Counted from the stretch's first letter, positions 41,169 to 49,628 are shown. The stretch: 64,000 bases of DNA from Conexibacter sp. S30A1 (GCF_023330665.1 NZ_CP097127.1:3162001-3226000); one strand, 5' to 3'. Numbers and translations are program-made. Notes: a model not told the origin generated them from the letters alone.

Positions 41169-41804
41169 GTGCGTGAGCTGCGTCCCGGTGTGTGGCACTG
41201 GCGAGCTCCTCATCCCGATTGGGATGAGGAGCAGTGGTGGCCCGAGCTCGTTTCGTCTTACGCGATCGAGATCGGCGACGACTTCCTGTTGTTCGACCCG
41301 CTCTGCGTGCCGGATGAGTTGCGCGAGCGCGCGACCGCGGTCGTTCTGACCGCTCCGTATCACGAGCGGGATGCTCGTCAGCTTGGTCTCCCGGTTTACA
41401 CGCCGCCTGCAGATACCTGGTTGGATTGGGTTGAGAAGTTTGGCGTCGATCCTGACCGTGTGCGCGGTATGGAGAGCGACGACCTGGGATGGTTGCGAGC
41501 CGGTGAAGGTGAGGGGCATTTCCATGGCCCCGGGTCGTGGCCGTTCGGCATCAGTGCGTATGTGGGCCGTGAAGACAACGATCTCGTCTTGTGGCTGCCG
41601 TGGATCAACGCGATCGTCACCGGCGACTCACTCTCGGACTTCGGGGAGGGGCTCGACATTCAGCTTGGTGGCCGCAAGCACGTCACGCGTGACGATGTCG
41701 TCGAAAGGCTCCGCCCGCTACTTGATCTGCCGGTCCAGGTTGTGCTCCCCGCGCACGGCACGCCAACGGATCGCGCAGAGCTTGAGATCGTGCTGTCCTC
41801 ATGA
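41169..41804 (+). CDS. Metallo-beta-lactamase-fold-like protein lacking the HxHxDH motif
   Basis: 211 residues. The order of elements resembles an MBL fold: GVWHWRAPHPDWDEEQWWPE, a SYAIEIGDDFLLFDPLCVPD strand-turn, AVVLTAPYHERDARQLG, then VGREDNDLVLWLPWINAIVTGDSL (part) and VQVVLPAHGTP at the end. The canonical metal ligands HxHxDH are replaced by APYHERDA, so hydrolase activity by the usual mechanism is doubtful. GTG start. Function unknown. Confidence 0.6.
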   Translation: MRELRPGVWHWRAPHPDWDEEQWWPELVSSYAIEIGDDFLLFDPLCVPDELRERATAVVLTAPYHERDARQLGLPVYTPPADTWLDWVEKFGVDPDRVRGMESDDLGWLRAGEGEGHFHGPGSWPFGISAYVGREDNDLVLWLPWINAIVTGDSLSDFGEGLDIQLGGRKHVTRDDVVERLRPLLDLPVQVVLPAHGTPTDRAELEIVLSS

Positions 41805-41846
41805 ACGTCTTCACTGGGATACCGCGCGTTGCGGGACTCTGTCGGC

Positions 41847-41886
41847 GCGGTCGCGGTCGCGGTCGCGGTCGCGGTCGCGGTCCGCG
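41847..41886. repeat. Hexanucleotide tandem repeat (GCGGTC)n
   Basis: About six copies of GCGGTC in tandem, followed by degenerate units (CGCGTCGCGG). It lies in the 138-bp gap between the MBL-like gene and the convergent vapC. It could slip during replication. Confidence 0.85.
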
Positions 41887-41942
41887 TCGCGGCAAGAATG
41901 CAGGTCACGTGGAGTAGCTGCTGCCGCCGCGCCCGAGCCGAG

Positions 41943-42371
41943 CTATGGAATGCTGCCCGGCGCCGCGACCCATTGGCTTCTGAAGCCGAGCACCGTCGCG
42001 AGTTGGTCGAAGTGGTGGTCGTAATGCAGAACCGACAAGCCACGCTCCGCAGCGGCGGCGGCGATCAGCGCGTCCGGGACGCGTACCCGGTGCGCGCCAC
42101 CCGCGCCAGCCGCGGCCAGTTCGCGGACTGCAGAGATCGCCGCGTCGGTCACGGTCCTTGTAATCTGCGCTTGGCGCAGACCGGCGAGCGCACTTGCAAC
42201 GATCTCGACGCGCTCGCGGTCTGGAGCGTCGTAGAACAGCTCAAGGGTCACGATCGGACAGCCGATCAGCTCGCCCGTCCTCGCCGCGGCCTTCCAGTTC
42301 TCGGCAACCGCCGGATGCGCCACCCGCGCCCAGGCGGAGGTGTCCGCAAGCCACGGCCCGCCGCCCCACAT
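41943..42371 (-). CDS. vapC: PIN-domain ribonuclease toxin (VapC family)
   Basis: 142 residues. The N-terminal LADTSAWARV holds the first acidic residue of the PIN site. A central glutamate is in VTLELFYDAP, and C-terminal acidic residues are in VRVPDALIAAAAAERG and VLHYDHHFDQLA. Start ATG 42371 overlaps the antitoxin stop by one base (TGATG). Expected to be an RNase neutralised by the upstream antitoxin. Confidence 0.88.
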   Translation of the reverse strand: MWGGGPWLADTSAWARVAHPAVAENWKAAARTGELIGCPIVTLELFYDAPDRERVEIVASALAGLRQAQITRTVTDAAISAVRELAAAGAGGAHRVRVPDALIAAAAAERGLSVLHYDHHFDQLATVLGFRSQWVAAPGSIP

Positions 42372-42628
42372 CACCACGCACGATCACGAACGTCGCGAAG
42401 GCGCTCGAGGTCGAGCCCCGACGCACCTTCAGCGACGCTGATCAGGAACGCGCGAGCGTGCTCTTCGGCTTCGCGGTCCTGCTCCAACGCCTGGGCTCCG
42501 CGGACAGCCAGGGCGTGCACGATCTCCGACGAAGCGGCGTCCGGCTTGAACACGCGGCGCGCGCGGGCGATCGCGCGGTCGAGCTCTGGATCGCACGGAA
42601 CCTGGATGCGGCGATGTCGACTGGTCAC
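42371..42628 (-). CDS. vapB: VapB-type antitoxin
   Basis: 85 residues. The N-terminal SRHRRIQVPCDPELDRAIARA looks like a DNA-binding strand-helix region. The C-terminal half is acidic and would wrap the PIN toxin. Start assigned to GTG 42628; longer frames have no homology-like features. Coupled directly to vapC. Confidence 0.7.
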   Translation of the reverse strand: MTSRHRRIQVPCDPELDRAIARARRVFKPDAASSEIVHALAVRGAQALEQDREAEEHARAFLISVAEGASGLDLERLRDVRDRAW

Positions 42629-42798
42629 GTCATAAGTGTGCCCGTTAGCGGATGCACCATCGCTTCGGTGTCGTTCGCGTCCCGCACCCTCGCGCGCGCT
42701 TGCCGCGCAAAGCACGTCGATCGCCATCTGTTGGGTGGCAGTGGTCTCGACACGGATGCGGGTGTAAGGCCAGGGATTGACGTGCCCTATATCTGCCC

Positions 42799-42810
42799 TA
42801 CACTAGTGGC
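42799..42810 (+). promoter_or_regulatory. -10 element of a probably leaderless toxin-antitoxin promoter
   Basis: TACACT (42799-42804) ends only 6 bp before the ATG at 42811, and no ribosome-binding sequence is visible, which fits leaderless transcription. Just upstream GCCCTA occurs twice (42784 and 42795), 11 bp apart, a possible autoregulatory operator. Confidence 0.45.
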
Positions 42811-43047
42811 ATGCGCAAGACCAGCGTCTATCTTGATGAAGTCAGGGCGGCAAGGCTCGCTCGCATCGCCGAGATAGAGGGTCGCTCGCAAGCAGACGTT
42901 CTACGGGCAGCGGTTGACGCGTACGCCCCGCTGATCGCTAACGACCGAGACTTCGCACTCGCCGCAGGGTTCTCGCGCGTCGACCGCGATCCCCGGCCAA
43001 TTTCGCAGATCCCTGACAGCGAGCTGCTCGCCGGTTTCGGCGAGTGA
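42811..43047 (+). CDS. vapB: Ribbon-helix-helix antitoxin
   Basis: 78 residues with an N-terminal RHH domain (RKTSVYLDEVRAARLARIA, SQADVLRAAVDAYA) and an acidic/proline C-terminus (RPISQIPDSELLAGF). The stop overlaps the toxin GTG by 4 bp. Expected to bind its own promoter and the PIN toxin. Confidence 0.85.
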   Translation: MRKTSVYLDEVRAARLARIAEIEGRSQADVLRAAVDAYAPLIANDRDFALAAGFSRVDRDPRPISQIPDSELLAGFGE

Positions 43048-43466
43048 CCCTGATCCTCGACACCACGCCACTGGTCTCGCTGGCGGACCCAGGCGAACCA
43101 CAACGCGATGCGGTGCTGGCTGCGTTGCGTGACGAGGAGGGCCCGCTGATCCTTCCAGCACCGGCGACCGCCGAGATCGACTACCTGCTCAGCTCACGTT
43201 TCGGGCACGGCGCCCGTGAGGCATTTCTCACAGACCTGGCGTCAGGGCGCTTCACGGTCGCCTGTCTCGAACTTGGCGACTACACGATCGCGCTTGATCT
43301 TGACCGCAGATACGCCGATCTGGGGCTCGGACTGGTGGACAGCTCAGCGGTGATCCTCGCCGCCCGTCACCGAACACGCCGGATCCTAACCTTCGACGAA
43401 CGCCACTTCCGCGCCGTCACCCCACTTGACGGCGGCGCCTTCACGATCCTCCCAGCCGACTCCTGA
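43044..43466 (+). CDS. vapC: PIN-domain toxin (VapC family)
   Basis: 140 residues. PIN acidic residues lie in LILDTTPLVSLAD, ATAEIDYLLSS, LGLVDSSAVILAARH and ILTFDERHFRAV. GTG start coupled to the RHH antitoxin. Sequence is clearly different from the neighbouring PIN toxins at 41943 and 45574, so the loci are independent acquisitions. Confidence 0.9.
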   Translation: MTLILDTTPLVSLADPGEPQRDAVLAALRDEEGPLILPAPATAEIDYLLSSRFGHGAREAFLTDLASGRFTVACLELGDYTIALDLDRRYADLGLGLVDSSAVILAARHRTRRILTFDERHFRAVTPLDGGAFTILPADS

Positions 43467-43638
43467 GCGACCGCGCATGCTCCCTGCTGGCCGCGCGTTG
43501 CAGGTCGGCCGCCGCGCGCGGCGAGATGCCCGTCGAGACAGAAGAGCGGGTACGGCTCGAGTTGCCTTTGCGTGGCAAGGCAGCACTCTAAGCCGACGAT
43601 CATCGCCATGCGATTGCGCCTGCGGCTTCCCGCGGGTT

Positions 43639-44200
43639 CTACTTCTGAATGAACTGAACGAACCTTGCTGAGCTGATGGTCCGGGAGATCCCCAGCGAGC
43701 CTGGACACTGGGCGATGCTGTCGGGTGGCCGAACGGAGAGCGTCCCCCGTCCATCCGATAGACCGAACGTGAGCACGACGTTGTCGTGGCAACCTCGGCC
43801 ACCGTTCAGAGTCGCAGGCGATGCGTACCAGAGTTCCACAAAGGCGCGCTGAGATTCACGCAACACGAGGGGCTGCGTTCCACCTTCGAAGACGGCGCTG
43901 TGGTAGCTATGCAGCTTTACTGACGCCCCGCTTGCGGCACGGTCGCTGAGCAAGGTCAACCGGCTCTCAACCATGCACGAGGGCGCGCCGTGGTGCCGTC
44001 TGCAGGAACCAGAGCACCGCCCCACCGGCTTGGACCTGCACGCTTCGCGGACCGGTGGCACCGAGAAGGGACAGCTGTTTCGCCCGACACCAGCCAGCCG
44101 TGCCCTTCGTGTGCGCTCCTGCTAACCCGGATGTCAACGCGGCGGCCGCCGTTGCCGCAAGCCATCCTCCCGCGCGGATTACTCCACCGGAACGTCTCAT
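43639..44200 (-). pseudogene. Frameshifted secreted DUF4232-like protein
   Basis: Two leftward frames together resemble one exported protein. The first (from ATG 44200) has a signal-peptide-like segment (GGWLAATAAAALTSGLAG) and then WCRAKQLSLLGATG, typical of the DUF4232 start. The second frame carries the rest (VESRLTLLSDRAASGASVK, LWYASPATLNGGRGC, SVRPPDSIAQCPG). The switch lies around 43985-44010. A sequencing error would give the same picture. Function of the family is unknown. Confidence 0.5.
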
Positions 44201-44435
44201 GCCGTCGACTCTACAAGCCGACGCAGAAGCAGAGAGCGAACCGAATCGAGAATGGTGCTTTGCCACGAACGCGCAACCCGCGCGACGAACCGTGCGGCAC
44301 CTACCAGCTGCGCGGCGCGATCGCAGACGCCGCTGGCTCGACGACCGTGTTTGGTGTTGCGGTCCGCCTCAACACGGCTCGCGCTGGTCAGGAGGCCTTC
44401 CCGAATCCGACCGACAGCGCCGTGAGTATTGGTGG

Positions 44436-44699
44436 ATGCTACGCATCTGCTCGTTCTTCGGGATCGTGATCTCTATGTATTGGAACGAAGGTGCTCACCA
44501 GGTTCCGCACTTCCACGCCCGGTACGGTGACGCTGAGGCGTCGGTCGCGTTTGACGGCACACTCATCGAAGGTGCTCTGCCGGCCCGATCAGCGCGGTTC
44601 GTTCTCGAGTGGACGCTGCTTCACCAAGCCGAACTCGAACGCAACTGGGAGCTGGCGCGTGCCCGCCAGCCATTGGATCAGATCGACCCCTTGACCTAG
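44436..44699 (+). CDS. DUF4160 protein
   Basis: 87 residues with the DUF4160 pattern: FFGIVISMYWNEGAHQVPHF, HARYGDAEASVAFDGTLIEG (partial), LPARSARFVLEWTLLHQAEL, ERNWELA. Start ATG 44436 is chosen because homology begins there; the open frame upstream overlaps the DUF4232 remnant. It is followed 10 bp later by a DUF2442 gene, the standard pairing. These pairs are often suggested to be toxin-antitoxin-like, without firm proof. Confidence 0.85.
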   Translation: MLRICSFFGIVISMYWNEGAHQVPHFHARYGDAEASVAFDGTLIEGALPARSARFVLEWTLLHQAELERNWELARARQPLDQIDPLT

Positions 44700-44709
44700 C
44701 ATTCAAAGC

Positions 44710-44979
44710 ATGCCCAACACATGTCCAGCCTGGTTGATCAAGGGCGTCGCCGTGATCGGCGATCACAAGCTGCGGTTGCTGTTCGAGGACGGCACCGTCG
44801 GCGACGTGTCGTTCCAAGACGATCCCTGGGACGGCGTGTTCGCGCCGCTGAAGGATCCCGCCCGGTTCGCAGCCGTCACCGTGCTCGACGGAGCCCTGTA
44901 CTGGCCGGCGGACGAGTTGGACTGGGCGCCGGAGCCGCTCTATGAGGCAGCACGAGCCCACGCGCTGACCGCTGCCTAA
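44710..44979 (+). CDS. DUF2442 protein
   Basis: 89 residues. Strand-rich DUF2442 pattern: VAVIGDHKLRLLFEDGTVGD, a central region with FAPLKDPARFAAVTVL, and GALYWPADELDWAPEPLYE. Partner of the upstream DUF4160 gene. Confidence 0.88.
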   Translation: MPNTCPAWLIKGVAVIGDHKLRLLFEDGTVGDVSFQDDPWDGVFAPLKDPARFAAVTVLDGALYWPADELDWAPEPLYEAARAHALTAA

Positions 44980-45364
44980 TTGGGTCGCGTCGCGTCGCGC
45001 AGCCACCCACCAGCTTGAGCCGTCGGTGCCGGTCTTCCGCTGTCGGCCGTCGGACCGCTCTAACCCAAAGGCCACCTCGCTTCCCTGATCCGGCCGGGAC
45101 GCTGTGCCGAGCGCTGCCGGTGCCAACACGAAAGCACGTCTCGTCCGCCGTCTCACGAGAGCCCCCGTATTCGCCAAAACCGGACGCGTGCCTGGTCGCC
45201 AAGGCACAAGTCGCTGTTGCGGGCGCGCGATCACAAGAGCGATAGTCAGCGAGTGGCCTGCTTGCCGCGCAGAGCGCAACTCAGCAGCGCGTGTTCACGA
45301 TGCGTGCGGGAGTGGCAGAGCAGGACCCGCGCCGCCGCTTTACTGATTGGTAGACTGGTAAAGG
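44980..45364 (+). other. Gene-free stretch with a TA promoter at its right end
   Basis: No convincing gene in this ~385 bp. At the right end TAGACT (45351-45356) lies 8 bp before the ATG at 45365, a leaderless-type -10. A direct repeat-like ACTGATTGGT/AGACTGGTA covers it, a candidate AbrB-type operator. Confidence 0.4.
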
Positions 45365-45586
45365 ATGAGCAAGGTGTCCAGCAAGCATCAGGTGACGCTG
45401 CCTGTCCGGGTGCTCGAAGATGCGGGCCTTGAGGCCGGTGATGAGGTCGTGATCCGCGTCGTCGGCCGTGGTCGCATCGAGGTCGAGCGCGCCGAAGACG
45501 TAATCGAGCGGTACGCCGGGAGCCTGCCGGCCGGGACCTACCCGCCCGGCTACCTGGACCAGCTTCGGGACCAGTGGCGCGCGTAG
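45365..45586 (+). CDS. AbrB/SpoVT-type antitoxin
   Basis: 73 residues. A swapped-hairpin AbrB domain (KVSSKHQVTLPVRVLEDAGL, EAGDEVVIRVVGRGRIEVER) plus a C-terminal toxin-binding tail rich in Tyr and Pro (YAGSLPAGTYPPGYLDQLRD). Overlaps the PIN gene by 13 bp. Confidence 0.9.
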   Translation: MSKVSSKHQVTLPVRVLEDAGLEAGDEVVIRVVGRGRIEVERAEDVIERYAGSLPAGTYPPGYLDQLRDQWRA

Positions 45587-45966
45587 CGCTCGATGCTGAT
45601 CTGCTGATCGCGTTTCTGGAGTCCGGGGACGCACAGCACGCGCGCGCCGTGGAAGAGCTCCGCCCGCGACTGACCGCCGGCGCCGAGTTACTGATCGGCG
45701 CGACGGTCTACGCCGAGGTGATTGTTCGACCTCTGCAGCAAGGAAGCGCCGCGACGGTGGATGGTTTCCTTGACGCGGCTGGTGTTCGGCTCGTCATCGC
45801 GGACCGGGCGGTCGCTCGCCGAGCCGCGGAACTCCGTGCCGAGCACGCGTCGCTGCGCCTGCCCGACGCGATGTCACTCGCCACTGCGCTCGTCAGCGAC
45901 GCGGACCTTCTCACACTCGACAGGAAGCTCAAGCGGATCAGCAGACAAGCGCAGCGCGGCGGCTGA
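45574..45966 (+). CDS. vapC: PIN-domain toxin (VapC family)
   Basis: 130 residues. PIN residues are in VALDADLLIAFLESGD, YAEVIVRPLQ, LRLPDAMSLATALVSDADLL and LTLDRKLKRI. GTG start inside the AbrB antitoxin gene. Third PIN toxin in 4 kb. Confidence 0.9.
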   Translation: MARVALDADLLIAFLESGDAQHARAVEELRPRLTAGAELLIGATVYAEVIVRPLQQGSAATVDGFLDAAGVRLVIADRAVARRAAELRAEHASLRLPDAMSLATALVSDADLLTLDRKLKRISRQAQRGG

Positions 45967-46132
45967 CCGGCAAGCGCCGGTGCTGTCTTCCGCGCCGGTT
46001 GCGGAATCGTGGCAATGCGCTAACTGAATCGTCGGGCCGGCGCACGAGTGCTTTTGACCCCTTCGAACAGTCGCCGTTCCGGCCTGAGAGCCGTCGTGCG
46101 CCTCCGTGAGGTTGCCGGGCTCGGCAGTCCGG

Positions 46133-46594
46133 CTACAACTCGCCTGCCTCGCCGAGCGTCAACATCAGCGAGGCATAGCCTTTATTCAGCGTGTAGCCGC
46201 TGTCAGCGTAGAGCCGCAGAGCAGCCTCGTTGTCTTCCTCGGTCTGCAATACAAGCCGCAGAGCGCCCGACGCCGTCGCGGCCGCTCGGACGGCAGCGAG
46301 GAGGGCACGGCCAACTCCGAGGCGCCGGTGCCGCGAGAGGACGAACAGGTCTCTGATTTGCCAGAAGTGCGCAAGCCGCAACGACGCGGGAACTTCCATG
46401 GTCATCGCAAATCCGACGAAGCTCCTCCCGTCCTCTGCCACGAATGCGCGTAAGCGTCGCGCGTTGATGTTCTGCTCCAGCCAGTCCCGTGACCGTGAGA
46501 CATCAGAAGCTTCGCCGTAGTGAAAGCGGTACCGATCGAAGATTTCTGCAAGAGCTTCGATCTCGTCGGGCGTCGGCGTAGTGATGTCTCGCAC
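46133..46594 (-). CDS. GNAT-family N-acetyltransferase
   Basis: About 153 residues. The acetyl-CoA-binding signature is IRDLFVLSRHRRLGVGRALL, followed by LRLVLQTEEDNEAALRLYAD and SGYTLNKGYASLML. GTG 46594 is a likely start because the GNAT fold begins near DITTPTPDEIEALAEIFDRY. The upstream extension is arginine-rich and unlikely to be coding. Substrate unknown. Confidence 0.85.
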   Translation of the reverse strand: MRDITTPTPDEIEALAEIFDRYRFHYGEASDVSRSRDWLEQNINARRLRAFVAEDGRSFVGFAMTMEVPASLRLAHFWQIRDLFVLSRHRRLGVGRALLAAVRAAATASGALRLVLQTEEDNEAALRLYADSGYTLNKGYASLMLTLGEAGEL

Positions 46595-47269
46595 GCAGAC
46601 GCGAGTGCCGCGACTCACTTCGTCTCCTGGGACGACGGCGGCCGACTCAGCTTCTCTATCCCCGCCGATAGGTTCGTCCGGCACCGCTTGGCGCAGGCCC
46701 GGACGATGACCGTGTCTGACATCCCGCGCTAAGCGTATCCGTCGCCCAGCCGTCCCGGGCAATATCGCAACGATCGAAAAGCACTCCCCACGCCAGAGGT
46801 ATGTGTCGCGAGCGGTTCGCCACGGTTGGGCTATCCTGCCGCGCGGTCGCGGCCTTCAGCACTGCGGCTGGCCTGTGTTCCAACAGGGTTGCTTTGCAGG
46901 CGAGTGCTTTGAGTATTCGCCATGGCCGTGGCCCGAGCAGGCGTCGCCACGCAATGCGCCGCCGCAGACAGGCGCGGCCGCAGGGCCAGCCGGCTGGCGT
47001 GGCCGTGGCGGAGTTGCTGCCGTCGAGGCGGTAGAAGTGGTGTAACAGGTGTTTGTGGCGGTTCCGAGGACCGGGTGCTCATGGTGACCAACTTCTGGGC
47101 GGTGTGCGGCTCATTGACACCGTGGTGGTCATGGCGCGCCACCGGGCCGGGTGACGCCTTCGATGTCGGCAACGCCTTCAGCTGCTCACTCCGCGGTGCC
47201 TCGACCCCCCGGGCGCTGAGCCGGTGCAGGCCCACTCTGGCCTCACCGGCCCAGCACTTGGTCCCCCGT
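46595..47269. other. Gene-free stretch left of the sulfur module
   Basis: About 675 bp. A rightward frame at 46803-47045 has a Cys/Trp-rich segment (HCGWPVFQQGCFAGECFEY) but no known domain and no operon context, so it is not called. Nothing else recognised. Confidence 0.35.
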
Positions 47270-47425
47270 TCAGCGACGAGCGGCGGACGCGGCGGCGTGT
47301 TCCCTGGCGCTGTGGCCTTGGCAGCGCTGCGACGCGGGGACGTTGCGCATCACCTCGTCGACGTGCTGGCCGCAGCCGGCCCAGGTGATCTTGCCGCAAA
47401 CGTTGCACCTGACTGCCTGACACAT
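47270..47425 (-). CDS. 51-residue Cys-rich (zinc-ribbon-like) protein, paralogue of 51534-51719
   Basis: Begins MCQAVRCNVCGKITWAGCGQ, then HVDEVMRNVPASQRCQGHSA. Five cysteines besides C2 and two histidines (CxxC, GCGxH, CxGH) suggest one metal site. It lies 41 bp downstream of the csoR-type repressor, as third gene of the operon CoA-disulfide reductase/rhodanese - repressor - mini-protein. The second copy 4 kb away shares the core CGKxTWAGCGQHVxxVxxxV. The family is unassigned to my knowledge. A role with persulfide or metal is inferred from context only. Confidence 0.75.
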   Translation of the reverse strand: MCQAVRCNVCGKITWAGCGQHVDEVMRNVPASQRCQGHSAREHAAASAARR

Positions 47426-47466
47426 GGTTCTCTCGTTTCTGTCGTGTGGTTTGGTTGTGGGTTTGT

Positions 47467-47760
47467 CTACGCGAGCCGGAGGAACAGGCGTTCCAGCTCG
47501 TCAAGATCGGGGCCGTCGCCGGAGCCGCTGCGCACACACTCGTGCATGGCTTCGGCGACCACCTTGAAGCCGGCCCGTTCGATAGCGTGCAGCACGGCCG
47601 ACAGCTGCGTGACCACCTCGTCGCAGGGCTCGTTGGCCTCGACGGCGCGGATGACGGCGTCAAGCTGACCTTGGGCGCGGCGCAGGCGGTTGACGATCTG
47701 ATGGTGGCGCGCGAGGGTCTGGCTCTGTGGCGTGCTGTCCGAGACCGGCAAGGGTGTCAT
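47467..47760 (-). CDS. CsoR/CstR-family repressor, persulfide-sensing type
   Basis: A 97-residue all-helical regulator (NRLRRAQGQLDAVIRAVEAN signature). The two conserved cysteines are C46 and C75, 29 residues apart as in CsoR. The residue matching the Cu-binding histidine (H61 of M. tuberculosis CsoR) is A71. Two cysteines without that histidine is the CstR pattern, whose members sense hydrogen persulfide. The 4-bp overlap with the rhodanese-fused CoA-disulfide reductase agrees with this. A CsoR-type palindrome lies before the operon at 49537. Confidence 0.88.
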   Translation of the reverse strand: MTPLPVSDSTPQSQTLARHHQIVNRLRRAQGQLDAVIRAVEANEPCDEVVTQLSAVLHAIERAGFKVVAEAMHECVRSGSGDGPDLDELERLFLRLA

Positions 47761-49526
47761 GCCGCGAGCCTCCGCGGGCTTGCTTCGTGCGCGCTCAACG
47801 AGCCGTGCACATGCCGGTATGTCGTCAGGCCACCGGACAGGCTGGTGGCGTCAAGGCCGGCGATGCGCAGAACGCGGTGGGCGAAGTAGGAGCGCAGGCC
47901 GGACGCGCAGATGACGACGACGGCCCTGTCGCCCGCCATTTCGCGCACCTCGTTGATGTGCTCGCGCAGCTCGGTGTGGGGGATGTTCACCGCGCCCGGC
48001 AGGTGGCCGGAGGCGAACTCCCCACGCGAGCGCACATCGAGCAGGAAGCGACCATCGTCGCCCTCGCGGAGGTCCTGAGCGTAGGTCGGGGCCAGGGTCC
48101 CGTCGAGCAGGTTGGCTCCGACCATGCCCGCGAGGTTCACGGGATCCTTCGCCGACCCGTACGGCGGTGAGTAGGCCAGGTCGAGCTCCACCAGGTCAAT
48201 CGCGGTCATCCCGGCCCGGATTGCGGTGGCGAGCACATCGGTGCGCTTGTCGACGCCGGCCCTGCCCACCACCTGGGCGCCGAGCAGCTGCCCGCTCTCG
48301 CGGTGGAAGTGCAGCAGCATGTGCATGACCTCCGCGCCCGGGAAGTAGGAGGCGTGATGTCTGGGGTGCAGGTGCGCTGTCACATAGGGGATCTCGGCGG
48401 CCTGCAGGGTCCGGCGGTTGGCGCCGGTGCTGGCCACGGTGAGCTCGCCGATGCGCGCGATCGCAGTTCCGACCGCCGGCGGCAGTGGCCGCGTCTGGAA
48501 GCCGAAGATGTTGTCGGCGACCATCCGGCCGGCGCGGTTTGCGGGCCCCGCGAGCGCGACCATCCGACGCTCCCCGCTGGTCGCGTCGGATGCCAGCACG
48601 GCGTCGCCGACCGCCCAGACGTGGGGCAGATTTGTGCGACCGCGCTCGTCGGTGATCAGCGATCCACGCTGGTCGGCGATGCCGGCCGCGACAAACAGCG
48701 AGGTGGCCGGCCGCACGCCGGTGGCGAGGATGATCAGATCGGTGCTGAGCGCGGACCCGTCGGAGAACTCGATCACGCTGTCGTCTTCGCCGTGCTCGAT
48801 GCGTTCGGCGGTGAGCCCGACCCGCAGGTCGACGCCGAGCCCGCGCAGCGCGTCGGCGGCGACGGCGGCCGTCTCCTCGTCGAGCGGCGGCAGCACGTGC
48901 GACGCGGCCTCGACCAGGGTGACCGGCAGGTCGCGCAGCGCAAAGGCCTCGGCGATCTCAACGCCGATGAAGCCCGCGCCCAGCACCAGCGGGCGCCAGT
49001 GCCTGGGAAGGCCCTCGGAGGTGTGGCCGTCAGCCAGCGTTTCGTAGACCCTCAGCGCGTCGTCAACGGTACGCAGAGTCTGTACGCGGGGGTGCTCGAG
49101 GCCCGGGATGGGTGGCCGAGCGGTCTCGGTGCCGACCGCGACGATCAACTCGTCGTAGCCGATCTCCTCGGCGCCATTGGGTGTGATCACCTCAACGACA
49201 CGCCGCTCGGCGTCAAGGGCCGTGACCTCGTGCTCCGTGCGGATGTCGAGGTTCAGTGACGCGCGCAGCGTCTCTGGCGTGTGCACGGTCAGCTCGTCTG
49301 GGTCCTCGATCTCGCCCCCCACGTAGTAGGGAAGCGCGCAGCTTGCTGACGACACGTGGCGCTGGCGCTCGAGGACGATGATTTCAGCTTTTTCGCTGTG
49401 GCGACGTGCCCGTGCAGCGGCACTCATGCCGGCCGCGGTGCCGCCCACGACGACGATCCGGTTGGGGCCAAGGGGCGCCTCGGCTGCATCAACGCTTTTA
49501 CTACTGTGTGCTTGTGCATGGGTCAT
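47757..49526 (-). CDS. CoA-disulfide/persulfide reductase with C-terminal rhodanese domain
   Basis: About 589 residues. An N-terminal FAD domain (VVVGGTAAGMSAAARARRH) is followed by the redox cysteine in SSASCALPYYVGG. An NAD-binding domain (VLGAGFIGVEIAEAFAL) and a dimerisation domain come next. A rhodanese domain (about 490-580) has the catalytic loop CASGLRS. The same architecture reduces CoA disulfide or persulfide, or polysulfide, in other bacteria. ATG 49526 is chosen because the operator at 49537-49552 lies just upstream; a longer frame would read through it. First gene of a three-gene leftward operon. Confidence 0.92.
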   Translation of the reverse strand: MTHAQAHSSKSVDAAEAPLGPNRIVVVGGTAAGMSAAARARRHSEKAEIIVLERQRHVSSASCALPYYVGGEIEDPDELTVHTPETLRASLNLDIRTEHEVTALDAERRVVEVITPNGAEEIGYDELIVAVGTETARPPIPGLEHPRVQTLRTVDDALRVYETLADGHTSEGLPRHWRPLVLGAGFIGVEIAEAFALRDLPVTLVEAASHVLPPLDEETAAVAADALRGLGVDLRVGLTAERIEHGEDDSVIEFSDGSALSTDLIILATGVRPATSLFVAAGIADQRGSLITDERGRTNLPHVWAVGDAVLASDATSGERRMVALAGPANRAGRMVADNIFGFQTRPLPPAVGTAIARIGELTVASTGANRRTLQAAEIPYVTAHLHPRHHASYFPGAEVMHMLLHFHRESGQLLGAQVVGRAGVDKRTDVLATAIRAGMTAIDLVELDLAYSPPYGSAKDPVNLAGMVGANLLDGTLAPTYAQDLREGDDGRFLLDVRSRGEFASGHLPGAVNIPHTELREHINEVREMAGDRAVVVICASGLRSYFAHRVLRIAGLDATSLSGGLTTYRHVHGSLSAHEASPRRLAA

Positions 49527-49536
49527 GGTGGTGAGC

Positions 49537-49552
49537 ATACCCCATGGGGTAT
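49537..49552. promoter_or_regulatory. CsoR/CstR-type operator palindrome
   Basis: ATACCCCATGGGGTAT is a perfect 16-bp palindrome with the central C/G tracts typical of CsoR/CstR sites. It ends 10 bp before the start codon of the CoA-disulfide reductase gene (transcribed leftward), a position that would block the promoter. The likely regulator is the CstR-like gene in the same operon. Confidence 0.85.
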
Positions 49553-49566
49553 CGGCGTGCAAGTCC

Positions 49567-49604
49567 GGCCATTTGCAAGCCACGAAGAGGGCCCACTTAC
49601 AAGC
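49567..49604. repeat. Two near-identical 14/15-bp repeats in the divergent promoter region
   Basis: GGCCATTTGCAAGC (49567-49580) and GGCCCACTTACAAGC (49590-49604) repeat with a ~23-bp period, about two helical turns, between the divergent sulfur genes. They could be tandem sites for an activator or second repressor. Confidence 0.45.
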
Positions 49605-49628
49605 ACACAACTAACAAGAGGTGATATT

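Noticed and set aside
41207..41234. Inverted repeat GCTCCTCATCC/GGATGAGGAGC as a regulatory hairpin
   Set aside because: It lies within coding sequence (APHPDWDEEQ) in a gene with normal codon use; no regulatory context.
41847..41892. CRISPR-like repeat
   Set aside because: Simple 6-bp tandem units without spacers; no cas genes in the window.
46803..47045. Rightward 80-residue frame with Cys/Trp-rich middle
   Set aside because: No recognisable domain, no ribosome-binding site and no operon partner.
47467..47760. Copper-sensing CsoR
   Set aside because: The histidine ligand position is alanine (A71), and neighbours are sulfur genes with no copper transporter.
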